Of a stretch of DNA of 11,476 nucleotides, positions 1 to 6,849 are shown piece after piece. This stretch comes from JAEZAF01 sp964395665 (GTDB taxonomy: Bacteria > Chloroflexota > Anaerolineae > Aggregatilineales > Phototrophicaceae), in NCBI GenBank assembly GCA_964395665.1, contig CAYNDH010000145.1, positions 1-11,476 on the forward strand, written 5' to 3'. Below the pieces are notes generated by a model, which worked only from the letters and a program-made list of their open reading frames with translations, searched no databases and was not told the DNA's origin. Every line of letters begins with the position of its first letter. Positions within the stretch are counted from its first letter, which is position 1. A program made the position numbers and the translations under genes.

Positions 1-1
1 T

Positions 2-21
2 GGGCCGGATTCTTCCGGCCC
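2..21. repeat. Perfect hairpin repeat, copy 1 (GGGCCGGA-N4-TCCGGCCC)
   Basis: An 8-bp perfect inverted repeat, GGGCCGGA and TCCGGCCC, around the loop TTCT, followed by CCTGCA. The same stem with the complementary loop AGAA, followed by CCTACA, occurs at 10926-10945. Both copies sit outside genes, just beyond 3' ends. This fits a dispersed REP-like palindrome that may also stop transcription or protect mRNA ends. Only two copies are visible here, so the family status is inferred. Confidence 0.75.
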
Positions 22-47
22 CTGCATCGTTCGTTATTCAGGCGTCG

Positions 48-83
48 GGACACGGCCAGACATGCTTCGCATGTACCGTGTCC
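48..83 (-). terminator. Stem-loop downstream of gatB, possible terminator
   Basis: Nested inverted repeats lie 15 nt beyond the gatB stop. The outer arms are GGACACGG (48-55) and CCGTGTCC (76-83). The inner arms are ACATGC (60-65) and GCATGT (69-74), with a 3-nt TTC loop; CCAG and A are unpaired on the two sides. There is no T run after the stem on the minus strand, so this is not a textbook intrinsic terminator. It could still end or stabilise the gatB transcript. Confidence 0.45.
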
Positions 84-97
84 GTCTGATGAACGTG

Positions 98-1558
98 TTA
101 CCGCTTGCTGTCGAGCTGCTGCTGAAGGATCTCGCGGATGGTCTGCGGGTTGCCCTTGCCCTTCATCGCCTTCATGACCGGGCCAAACAGCGCCTGAAGC
201 ATCTTCTCGTTGCCGTCCAGATACTTCTGCACCAGATCGGGATTCTCGGCGATCACCTGATCGACTACCGCTGAAATCGCGCTGGTATCGCTGACCTGTG
301 CCAGCCCTTCGCGCTCGACAATCACGGATGCCTTGTCGCCGGTGTCCCACATCGTCGCCAGTACACCGACAGCGGTGTTATTGTTGATCGCGCCGGATGC
401 CACCAGCTTGACCAGTTCCGCCAGATTCGCCGCCGGGATATTGCCCTCTGCCAGTGTCTCACGTTCTGCACCTACCTTGTTCATCAGCGCGAACAGGTTG
501 GTCAGAATCCAGTTGGCGGCCTGCTTGGGATCAGCCCCGGCTGCGATCACATCTTCGTAGTAATGCGAGACGGCCTGATCCATGACCAGCACCCGTGCAT
601 CATATTCCGAGAGGCCGAACTGCTCGATAAACCGCTGACGCTTGGCTTCCGGCAGTTCAGGCAGTGCGGCGCGAACCTGTTCGACGTATTCACGGCTGAT
701 TTCCAGAATCGGCAGATCCGGCTCCGGGAAATAGCGGTATTCGTCGGCCCGCTCTTTATAGCGCTGGATGATGATGCGCTGCTTCTGCTCGTCCCAGCCG
801 AGCGTAGCCGATTTGACCGTGTCACCGCTTTCGTACAGCTTGATCTGGCGGTCGATCTCGTAATCAATGGCGCGCACCATGCTGCGAATGCTGTTCAGGT
901 TCTTGATCTCGGTGCGCTGGCGGAATTCCTTGTCGTCCTTGTGCATCACGCTGACATTGGCCTCGAAGCGCAGCACGCCCTTCGACATATCGCCGTGATT
1001 CACGCCGAGATACTGTAAGATCGCCCGCAGCTTGCGACCGTAAGCCTCGGTCTCTTCTGAACTGCGCAGGTCGGGTTCGGAGACGATCTCCAGCAGTGGG
1101 ACACCAGCGCGGTTGTAATCGACCAGACTGCTGCCGTCGCCCAGATGCGTCAGCTTGCCGGTGTCCTCTTCCAGGTGGGCGCGGCGCACGCCGATGCGCT
1201 TGATGCTGCCGTCGGACAGGTCGATGTCCAGATAGCCATCCACCGCCAGCGGGCGGTCATACTGGCTGATCTGGTAGCCTTTGGGCAGGTCAGGGTAAAA
1301 GTAGCTTTTCCGCGCAAACTGGTTGATCTCCGGGATGTCGCAGTGCAGCGCCAGCCCGACCATCATGCCGTATTCAATCGCCTGCTGGTTGACGACCGGC
1401 AGCGTCCCCGGCATGCCTAACGACAGGGGATCGACCGCGCTGTTGGGCGGTGCTTCGACGCTGTCCACCACCGGGCAGGCGCTGAACATCTTGCTCTCGG
1501 TCATCAGCTCGGCATGGACTTCCAGCCCGATAATCGGCGTCCAATCGGTTCTGCTCAT
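98..1558 (-). CDS. gatB: Aspartyl/glutamyl-tRNA amidotransferase subunit B
   Basis: GatB is the kinase/transamidase subunit of the cytoplasmic GatCAB complex. It phosphorylates the misacylated Asp-tRNA(Asn) or Glu-tRNA(Gln) and amidates it with ammonia from GatA. The 486-residue product has normal length. Family hallmarks are GLEVHAEL near residue 11, YQISQYDRPLA near 95, VDYNRAGVPLLEIVSEPD near 146-163, FEANVSV near 198, EIKNLNS near 217 and EYRYFPEPDLP near 273. The C-terminal helical and YqeY-like tail that binds tRNA spans about 300-486. I chose the ATG at 1558 because AGGA lies about 9 nt upstream and homologues begin at this point; an in-frame extension to 1612 is less likely. gatA and gatC are not in the window, so the gat genes are not in one cluster here. 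No defect seen. Confidence 0.97.
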   Translation of the reverse strand: MSRTDWTPIIGLEVHAELMTESKMFSACPVVDSVEAPPNSAVDPLSLGMPGTLPVVNQQAIEYGMMVGLALHCDIPEINQFARKSYFYPDLPKGYQISQYDRPLAVDGYLDIDLSDGSIKRIGVRRAHLEEDTGKLTHLGDGSSLVDYNRAGVPLLEIVSEPDLRSSEETEAYGRKLRAILQYLGVNHGDMSKGVLRFEANVSVMHKDDKEFRQRTEIKNLNSIRSMVRAIDYEIDRQIKLYESGDTVKSATLGWDEQKQRIIIQRYKERADEYRYFPEPDLPILEISREYVEQVRAALPELPEAKRQRFIEQFGLSEYDARVLVMDQAVSHYYEDVIAAGADPKQAANWILTNLFALMNKVGAERETLAEGNIPAANLAELVKLVASGAINNNTAVGVLATMWDTGDKASVIVEREGLAQVSDTSAISAVVDQVIAENPDLVQKYLDGNEKMLQALFGPVMKAMKGKGNPQTIREILQQQLDSKR

Positions 1559-1625
1559 TTGCGTTTTTCCTGTGGTTTGAGATGACAGCGGCTGTGTGCT
1601 CGGCTGCCGCAAAATTTCCGGCTGA

Positions 1626-1634
1626 ATTGTACCA
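1626..1634 (-). promoter_or_regulatory. Extended -10 promoter for gatB
   Basis: Read on the minus strand, the sequence is TGG-TACAAT: a TACAAT hexamer (5 of 6 to TATAAT) preceded by the TG of an extended -10. No good -35 hexamer is visible at 16-18 bp, which extended -10 promoters tolerate. A start near 1618 would give a 5' leader of about 60 nt before the gatB ATG at 1558. This is pattern evidence only. Confidence 0.5.
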
Positions 1635-1697
1635 CATCGGGGCGTGCACGAGGTGAAAGTCGGGGGATGGAGAGTGAGGATTTAGATCAACAAGTGA

Positions 1698-1985
1698 TTT
1701 GCATCACTCTGCCTGATCTCTGTTTTCACCGCGTTTTTCAGCACGATAGGCTTTGACCTCGGCATCGACAAACTTCATAATGCGGTCATCAAGTTCGCTG
1801 CGATTGTCCGCTATGTGATCCCGGAAGGTGTGCGTGAGCGCGTGCGGTGGCATTGTCTGTGGCATGTGGTCAATCACGGGACGCAGCATCGCAGCGAATG
1901 CGCGCAGATGCTCACCCAGTTTGGACACTCGCCCGGCGGCCTTGACTTCACCTACTTTTTGAACATCCGCGCCGGTCTGGAGTAA
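1698..1985 (+). pseudogene. 5'-truncated DinB-family protein fragment
   Basis: The frame with codons at 1698 to the TAA at 1983-1985 has no ATG before the conserved part, and a stop (TGA, 1695) sits just upstream. Its last ~60 residues look like the C-terminal half of a DinB/YfiT four-helix metalloenzyme: IVRYVIPEGV, then HVVNHGTQHR (from 1863), then MLTQFGHSPGGLDF and YFL. The paired histidines of the metal site (NHGTQH) are present. The N-terminal helix with the third ligand cannot be found. Residues encoded before about 1790 do not resemble the family, so the 5' end has been lost or scrambled. Full-length DinB proteins are about 150-170 residues; this is probably a decaying remnant. A functional short protein from an internal GTG seems unlikely. 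Confidence 0.7.
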
Positions 1986-2076
1986 GGGGCAAAAACAGCG
2001 ACGCAGTCCCTGGAACGAAATCTGACAGCCTGCGTAATACATACGAGCCGCCCATCGACACTAAAGGATCTGTCAG

Positions 2077-3576
2077 GTGAGACCGTTCGAAATCCTGTTG
2101 TCTGCTGCCAACCTGCTCGCCTTTCTCAGTCTGATTCTTCCGCTTCCAAATGTCCTCTATGGCCTTCGGATGGTCGCACCGGCTGCCCTGCTGATCGCCA
2201 TTGTGCAGATCATCGCAGAAGGTGTTCGCTGGCAGATGCTGCCCGCCTATCTTCTGACCGGCATTTTCTTTCTGATCTGGCTTATGATCCGGCAGACGCC
2301 AGACAGCCTGCACCTCAGCAGCCTTATGACAGGTGCGGGAACTGGCCTTGGCATTATGGGACTGATCATTTCAATGGTGTTACCGCTGGCGCTGCCTGTC
2401 TTTCAGTTTCCTCAACCCAGCGGCCCCTATGCGATTGGGACGCTGAGCTATCACTGGGCCGGGACAGGCCGCCCGGAGCTTTTCACCCACGATCCCGACG
2501 ACGAGCGTGAACTCATGGCACAGGTCTGGTATCCGGCAGGTGATACCTTAGGACTGCCACCGGCGCCCTACATCATGGATGCGGATGCGGTCACACCGGC
2601 AATTGCACGGCTGACAGGGCTTCCCACCTTTTTATTCACACATTTAAGATCTGTGACGATACATGCTGCGGTCGCGGCACCGATTGCCGACGATCAGCCA
2701 CAGTACCCGGTCCTGATTTTTCTGTCGGGATTGAGCGGGTTTCGTCAGTCCAATATGTTTCAGATCGAAGAGCTGGTCTCGCATGGCTATATTGTCGTCG
2801 GACTGGATCAGCCGGGAGCAGCAGCCCTGGTGCAGTTTCCCGACGGTCGGCAGATCTCCGGCCTGACAAGAGATGACCTTCATCCGCTGGTGGTGCAAAG
2901 CGTAGAACCACAGCCAGAGACGGCAGCCCTGTTTGGTGAGCCGATGCAGGAAGGCATTGTCCCGTATTTTGCGGCGGATGTCAGTTTCGCGCTCGATCAA
3001 CTGGAAAGGCTTAACCATGTCGATCCCAATGGCATCCTGACCGGACGGCTTGATCTGGAGCAGGTGGGGATCTTCGGCATCTCACTCGGTGCCATTAATG
3101 CTGCCGAAGCCTGTCTGAATGATGTTCGGCTGAAGGCCTGTCTCGTCATGGATGCCTATATGTCTTCCGGTGTGGTGAGAGAGGGCTTACAGCAGCCGGT
3201 GATGTGGATCACCCGTGATGCGGATACCATGCGCTTCGAACGCGAACGGGCGGGCGGCTGGATCGAACACGAGATTCTGCTGCATCAGCACACGATGCGC
3301 ACGGTCTATGAGAGCCTGCCGGAGGATGGCTACTATCTGCAGATCCCGAATATGTTTCACCTGAACCTGACCGATTTCCCGTACTGGTCGCCGCTGTTAT
3401 CGCAGATTGGGCTGACCGGGCCGGTGAGCCAGCAGCGGATCTTTGATATTGTGAACGCCTACTCGGTTGCCTTTTTCGAACAGCATCTTCGGGTCCAACC
3501 TGCATCACTGCTGACCGGCCCATCAATACAGTATCCGGAAGTCAGCTTCGAATCGCGCCGTCAGTCGCAGCCCTGA
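2077..3576 (+). CDS. Membrane-anchored alpha/beta hydrolase, PAF-acetylhydrolase type
   Basis: A 499-residue protein with an N-terminal membrane block of about four hydrophobic helices (roughly 6-22, 27-48, 55-71, 88-108), followed by a hydrolase domain from about 115. The domain matches the platelet-activating-factor acetylhydrolase/isoform II pattern. It has an oxyanion-loop segment FLSGLSGFR (215-223) before a SHGYIVVGLDQPG strand, and the nucleophile elbow GISLG with Ser336. The acid is Asp359 in MDAYM, 23 residues after the Ser as in human plasma PAF-AH. The His is His428 in FHLNLTDF. The start is GTG 2077 with AAAGGA 8 nt upstream. It should act on short-chain acyl or phospholipid-like esters at the membrane; the substrate is unknown. 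It converges with the peptidase gene, with only 2 nt between the stop codons. Confidence 0.85.
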   Translation: MRPFEILLSAANLLAFLSLILPLPNVLYGLRMVAPAALLIAIVQIIAEGVRWQMLPAYLLTGIFFLIWLMIRQTPDSLHLSSLMTGAGTGLGIMGLIISMVLPLALPVFQFPQPSGPYAIGTLSYHWAGTGRPELFTHDPDDERELMAQVWYPAGDTLGLPPAPYIMDADAVTPAIARLTGLPTFLFTHLRSVTIHAAVAAPIADDQPQYPVLIFLSGLSGFRQSNMFQIEELVSHGYIVVGLDQPGAAALVQFPDGRQISGLTRDDLHPLVVQSVEPQPETAALFGEPMQEGIVPYFAADVSFALDQLERLNHVDPNGILTGRLDLEQVGIFGISLGAINAAEACLNDVRLKACLVMDAYMSSGVVREGLQQPVMWITRDADTMRFERERAGGWIEHEILLHQHTMRTVYESLPEDGYYLQIPNMFHLNLTDFPYWSPLLSQIGLTGPVSQQRIFDIVNAYSVAFFEQHLRVQPASLLTGPSIQYPEVSFESRRQSQP

Positions 3577-3584
3577 CGTCAGGG
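3571..3584. repeat. 14-bp perfect palindrome containing both convergent stop codons
   Basis: CCCTGACGTCAGGG is its own reverse complement. The plus-strand hydrolase stop TGA (3574-3576) and the minus-strand peptidase stop (3579-3581) are symmetrical halves of it. With no loop bases it is a poor hairpin as it stands (about 5 bp with a 4-nt loop), so any terminator role is uncertain. Confidence 0.6.
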
Positions 3585-5183
3585 GACGTTGGGCTGGCGC
3601 AGGAATTTGGCGCGGGTGGAGGCAGTCGCGGCAAGCTGTTCAGGGGACATCAGCGACCACAGGAAATTGGGCGTGACGACTTCGCCGCTGCCTTCGGTGG
3701 CGTAGCGCTTCAGCCAGTCGAAAAACGCCTCGGTGCCGATGTCCTGCCGAAGCTGATGCAGCATCAGCACACCACGCAGATAGACCGCGTTGATATACTG
3801 CCGGATGCTGTTGAACTCGTAAACCGTGCTGTCCACAAAACCCTCTGGCGCGTAATTCTGGATGCGGAAGCTCCACCACCAGTCCTTGAGATGCGGATAG
3901 AATTCCTCAATGAAGACGTATTCGCAGTAGGTCGCCAGCGCTTCATCCAGCCATGGGGCCAGCGCGGGATCGTTCCCGACCTGCGCATACCACCACTGAT
4001 GCGCGACCTCATGCACCGTGATCAGCGTCAGGAAGCTGGCCGGATCGCCGGTATAGCGTGTAAACCAGTCAGTGCTGACGAAGACAATGCTGGAAAACTC
4101 CATCCCGTCAGGGAAATCACCCTGCACGATCAGCAGACGCTTCACCGGCAGATCGCCGAACAGGTCGCTGTAGGAGTCCAGTGCCATCAGGCCGACGTTC
4201 AGCGCATGGGCCGCGCCATCGACTTTCTTCCCATCGGCCAGTGTGACTTGTGCATCAGGCAGGGTATAGAGTTCAAGCGTCGTGCCGTTCAGGGCGTCCA
4301 TGCGGCTAAGCTTGAATTCTTCGCTCATGCTAACGGTGAAATCACGGGCGCTGAGATGCTGATAGCGCCATTCATGCTCGCCGAGTTCTTCCACTTCACC
4401 CGGCGCGGCGACTATCAGATCCTCACCGGCTTCGGTGACTTTGAGCGTCACATCCCAATCTGATGCTACCAGCACTTCCTGTTCGCCAAGGAAGACAAGC
4501 TGACGTGTCACCCAATCATCCCCAGCCCGCAGCGCGACCGTCGGCAGCCAGTGACCGAGATTGACCTGACGCGGCGTGTGTCCGAAAAAGCCACGGAAGG
4601 CCAGCACGCCATCTGCCACGGACGGCACGGCGATGCTGAAGCTCAAATGGAGTTCAACCACGCAGTCCGGGCGCAGCGGCTCCAGCAGTTCGACGCGCAT
4701 CCGCCGACCGGTCAGATCGAACTGCGGCGTCTGTTCGCCATCCACACTGACAATCGCCAGTTCCGTCAGCGTGAAGGTATCGGGATAGCGGTTGGCTTCG
4801 ATATTGAGGACGATGTCCGTCAGCGGTGTGTCGGTACGGTTGATATAACGCACGATCTGATCGACCTGGGTGGTACGGGCGGCGTAATTGAAATCCGCCT
4901 GCACCTCGTGCCGGATGTTGGAGACCGATGCATCGAGATCGCAGGTGGGTTCGGGCGTGACGTCCGGCGTTGCGGTGACCGCCTGTGCAACCTGCGTCGG
5001 CGCTTCGATGGTGTGAATGGTGCGGGCCAGTGTGGGGACCGGTGATGCGAGCACGGTCACGCGGGTGGTGGTGGGTGGAATCAGCGTCTCTGCGGCGGTT
5101 GTGCCTTGCAGATTGCATCCTACCAGCATGGCGGTCAGCAGCAGGGTGAAAAATTGGTATGGTGCGGTTCTTATTTTCGACAT
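3579..5183 (-). CDS. Secreted lipoprotein M1-type zinc metallopeptidase
   Basis: A 534-residue exported peptidase of the gluzincin (M1, aminopeptidase N-like) clan. From the Met at 5183 it has a short basic start, a hydrophobic stretch and a lipobox LVGC with Cys23, so it is probably lipid-anchored outside the membrane. A Thr/Pro-rich linker (about 30-80) leads to a beta-rich N-terminal domain and then the catalytic domain. The zinc motif is HEVAHQWW (His391, Glu392, His395), with Glu414 in WLDEALATY exactly 18 residues after the second His. A downstream YLRG segment supplies the likely catalytic tyrosine (Tyr468). The usual GxMEN exopeptidase loop is DGMEF here. The start is chosen because a -10/-35 promoter places transcription at this ATG; ATGs at 5195 and 5192 lie inside the -10 hexamer. 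Role: extracellular peptide degradation, inferred. Confidence 0.9.
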   Translation of the reverse strand: MSKIRTAPYQFFTLLLTAMLVGCNLQGTTAAETLIPPTTTRVTVLASPVPTLARTIHTIEAPTQVAQAVTATPDVTPEPTCDLDASVSNIRHEVQADFNYAARTTQVDQIVRYINRTDTPLTDIVLNIEANRYPDTFTLTELAIVSVDGEQTPQFDLTGRRMRVELLEPLRPDCVVELHLSFSIAVPSVADGVLAFRGFFGHTPRQVNLGHWLPTVALRAGDDWVTRQLVFLGEQEVLVASDWDVTLKVTEAGEDLIVAAPGEVEELGEHEWRYQHLSARDFTVSMSEEFKLSRMDALNGTTLELYTLPDAQVTLADGKKVDGAAHALNVGLMALDSYSDLFGDLPVKRLLIVQGDFPDGMEFSSIVFVSTDWFTRYTGDPASFLTLITVHEVAHQWWYAQVGNDPALAPWLDEALATYCEYVFIEEFYPHLKDWWWSFRIQNYAPEGFVDSTVYEFNSIRQYINAVYLRGVLMLHQLRQDIGTEAFFDWLKRYATEGSGEVVTPNFLWSLMSPEQLAATASTRAKFLRQPNVP

Positions 5184-5190
5184 GTCCAGC

Positions 5191-5219
5191 ATCATACACT
5201 GTTGGTTTGCAGTTTCCAA
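5191..5219 (-). promoter_or_regulatory. Sigma-70-type promoter giving a leaderless peptidase mRNA
   Basis: On the minus strand there is TTGGAA (5214-5219), a 17-bp spacer, then TATGAT (5191-5196). These match TTGACA at 4 of 6 and TATAAT at 5 of 6. Seven bases separate the -10 from the A of the ATG at 5183, the distance expected for a transcription start exactly at the start codon. There is no Shine-Dalgarno motif before that ATG, which agrees with a leaderless message. Confidence 0.6.
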
Positions 5220-5245
5220 CAGGTGTTTTGTACCTGCTCACAGGT
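5220..5245. promoter_or_regulatory. Three CAGGT/ACCTG half-sites between divergent genes
   Basis: CAGGT at 5220-5224, ACCTG at 5232-5236 and CAGGT at 5241-5245 alternate in orientation, giving two overlapping inverted repeats with 7-nt and 4-nt centres. The block touches the -35 of the peptidase promoter and lies upstream of the aminotransferase. A regulator binding here could control both genes, but no regulator is encoded in the window, so the operator role is a guess. The last pair could also fold as a small RNA hairpin. Confidence 0.35.
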
Positions 5246-5246
5246 G

Positions 5247-5346
5247 NNNNNNNNNNNNNNNNNNNNNNNNNNNNNNNNNNNNNNNNNNNNNNNNNNNNNN
5301 NNNNNNNNNNNNNNNNNNNNNNNNNNNNNNNNNNNNNNNNNNNNNN
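5247..5346. other. Assembly gap of 100 N, flanked by a 16-bp repeated end
   Basis: One hundred Ns. The 16 bases before the gap (5231-5246) are identical to the 16 bases after it (5347-5362): TACCTGCTCACAGGTG. This is what two overlapping contig ends look like when a scaffolder joins them with a default gap. If the ends are merged, the peptidase and aminotransferase start codons lie about 76 nt apart and no gene is lost. Confidence 0.85.
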
Positions 5347-5375
5347 TACCTGCTCACAGGTGATATGAGGTGTTT

Positions 5376-6733
5376 ATGACGCAGCCTGGTGTTCGTGATC
5401 TGTTTCTGCTTGATCCTGATGTGATTTTCCTGAACCACGGCTCGTTCGGGGCGTGCCCCAAACCGGTCTTTGAGATCTACCAGTACTGGCAGCGTGAACT
5501 TGAACGCCAGCCGGTCGCGTTTCTGGGGGGGGCGGACGGCATCCGTCGGTCTGATGTGCTGATGAATGAGGCGCGGCGTCGTCTGGGGCAGTATCTCGGC
5601 ACAGATGCGGATCATCTGATCTGGGTGGATAATGCGACGACCGGCGTGAATACCATCGCTCGTTCACTGAGACTCCAGCCCGGTGATGAGATCATAATCA
5701 CCGATCATGAGTACGGCGCGTGTGAAAGTGCCCTTCAGTTCGTCTGTGATCTGACAGGCGCTCGTCTGGTCCGCGCTCATATCCCCCTGCCGCGACCGGA
5801 TGATGCCGAGATCGTCGAGCGGATCTGGTCAGTTGTGACGCCGCGCACACGGATGCTGTTTTTCAGCCATATCACATCAGTAACCGGGATGATTTTACCG
5901 GCTGCGGAACTATGTCGCCGCGCCCGTGATGCTGGTATCCTGACGCTGATCGACGGCGCACATGTCCCCGGCCAGCTTGACCTTGATCTGGATGCGCTTG
6001 GCGCGGACTTTTACACCGGCAACTGTCACAAGTGGATGTCTACGCCGAAAGGCTCGGCCTTTCTGTATGTAAGGCCGGAACATCAGCCGGAGATCCATCC
6101 GCTGGTGATCAGTTGGGGCTATCATCTGCCGGATGTCGGGCATACGACAGCGGCGGATTTTGTCACACGGCATCAGCAGCAGGGGACGCTTGATCCGGCC
6201 CCGTGGCTGGCGATCCCGGCGGCGATTGACTTCATGGATCAGCATGACTGGCCGACGGTGCGTGCCCGCTGTCATGCGCTGGCGGTGGAGACACAGCAGC
6301 GCCTGTGCGACCTGACTGACAGTGTGATCCCCGTGCCACCGGATGCCTACGCGCAGATGTGTCTGGCCCCGCTGCCGGTGGATATTGATCCGCAGGCGTT
6401 CAAAAATCGTCTGATCGAAGATTATCGGATCGAAGTGCCGGTGACGATCTGGCAGGGGCGTCCGTTTATCCGCGTGTCGTTCCAGATTTATACGACTCCG
6501 GCGGATGCCGATGCGCTGGTCTGTGCGGTGCGGGATCTGCTGGGCGATGATCTGCTGGGCGNNNNNNNNNNNNNNNNNNNNNNNNNNNNNNNNNNNNNNN
6601 NNNNNNNNNNNNNNNNNNNNNNNNNNNNNNNNNNNNNNNNNNNNNNNNNNNNNNNNNNNNNGCCGATGCGCTGGTCTGTGCGGTGCGGGATCTGCTGGGC
6701 GATGATCTGCTGGGCGGCGATGGGGCAGACTAG
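5376..6733 (+). CDS. Class V aminotransferase, isopenicillin-N-epimerase-like (split by an artificial gap)
   Basis: A PLP-dependent fold-type I enzyme of the class V (IscS/NifS-like, isopenicillin N epimerase) group. Visible features are FLNHGSFGACP (18-28), the cofactor aspartate in LIDGAH (Asp193, His196) and the Schiff-base lysine in CHKWMSTPKGSAFL (Lys219). It also has the family segment TLDPAPWLAIPAAIDF (271-286). The start is ATG 5376 with GAGG 5 nt upstream. The coding frame runs to 6561 and then hits 100 Ns. The 55 bases before the gap repeat exactly after it, so read literally the frame shifts. After collapsing the duplicate, the reading continues from 6717 to TAG 6731-6733 and gives 400 residues, a normal family length, ending in DDLLGGDGAD. 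The substrate (desulfurase, lyase or epimerase reaction on an amino acid) cannot be told from sequence. Confidence 0.88.
6507..6716. repeat. 55-bp identical ends around the second gap (assembly artefact)
   Basis: Bases 6507-6561 are identical to 6662-6716, with exactly 100 Ns between. The unit codes for the C-terminal ADALVCAVRDLLGDDLLG of the aminotransferase and itself contains GATCTGCTGGGC twice at a 15-bp period. Contig ends overlapping by 55 bases would be produced by a de Bruijn assembler with k = 55. I read this as one copy in the real genome. Confidence 0.88.
6562..6661. other. Assembly gap of 100 N inside the aminotransferase gene
   Basis: One hundred Ns of default size. Together with the 55-bp duplicated flank it adds 155 bases to the gene and breaks its frame on paper only. 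Confidence 0.95.
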
Positions 6734-6849
6734 CGCCTTGCAGCGCCTTGCAGCGCGATTCGGCTGCAAGCAAGGTCATCTGATCGAACTTCAGGTTCAA
6801 AATTGCTTGCAGCGGCGGCGGCGGCGCAAAAATTTTATGCCGCTGCAAG
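6733..6849. repeat. Cluster of CTTGCAG/CTGCAAG heptamers forming two hairpins
   Basis: Right after the aminotransferase stop, CTTGCAG occurs at 6737, 6747 and 6806, and its reverse complement CTGCAAG at 6764 and 6843. The first two are part of a 10-bp tandem repeat, GCGCCTTGCA (6733-6756). CTTGCAGC (6747-6754) pairs with GCTGCAAG (6763-6770) over an 8-nt loop. CTTGCAGCGGC (6806-6816) pairs perfectly with GCCGCTGCAAG (6839-6849) over a 22-nt loop that holds a GGC run. A near copy, CTGCAAA, is at 6872. These could be a terminator or mRNA-end structure, or part of a dispersed element. Confidence 0.6.

Noticed and set aside
1704..2042. Minus-strand frame with PPHALTHTF, recalling the box II of tyrosine recombinases
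   Set aside because: The residues after it do not continue as LGH...Y, and a GADVQKVGE-like stretch comes before rather than after. The opposite strand carries the better-supported DinB remnant.
3756..4463. 235-residue plus-strand frame opposite the peptidase gene
   Set aside because: It is antisense to a clear M1-type peptidase with conserved motifs, and its own sequence shows no domain.
5231..6716. The repeated sequences around the two N gaps as CRISPR-like or biological direct repeats
   Set aside because: There are only two copies each, they sit exactly at the gap edges, and different sequences are involved; overlapping contig ends explain them.
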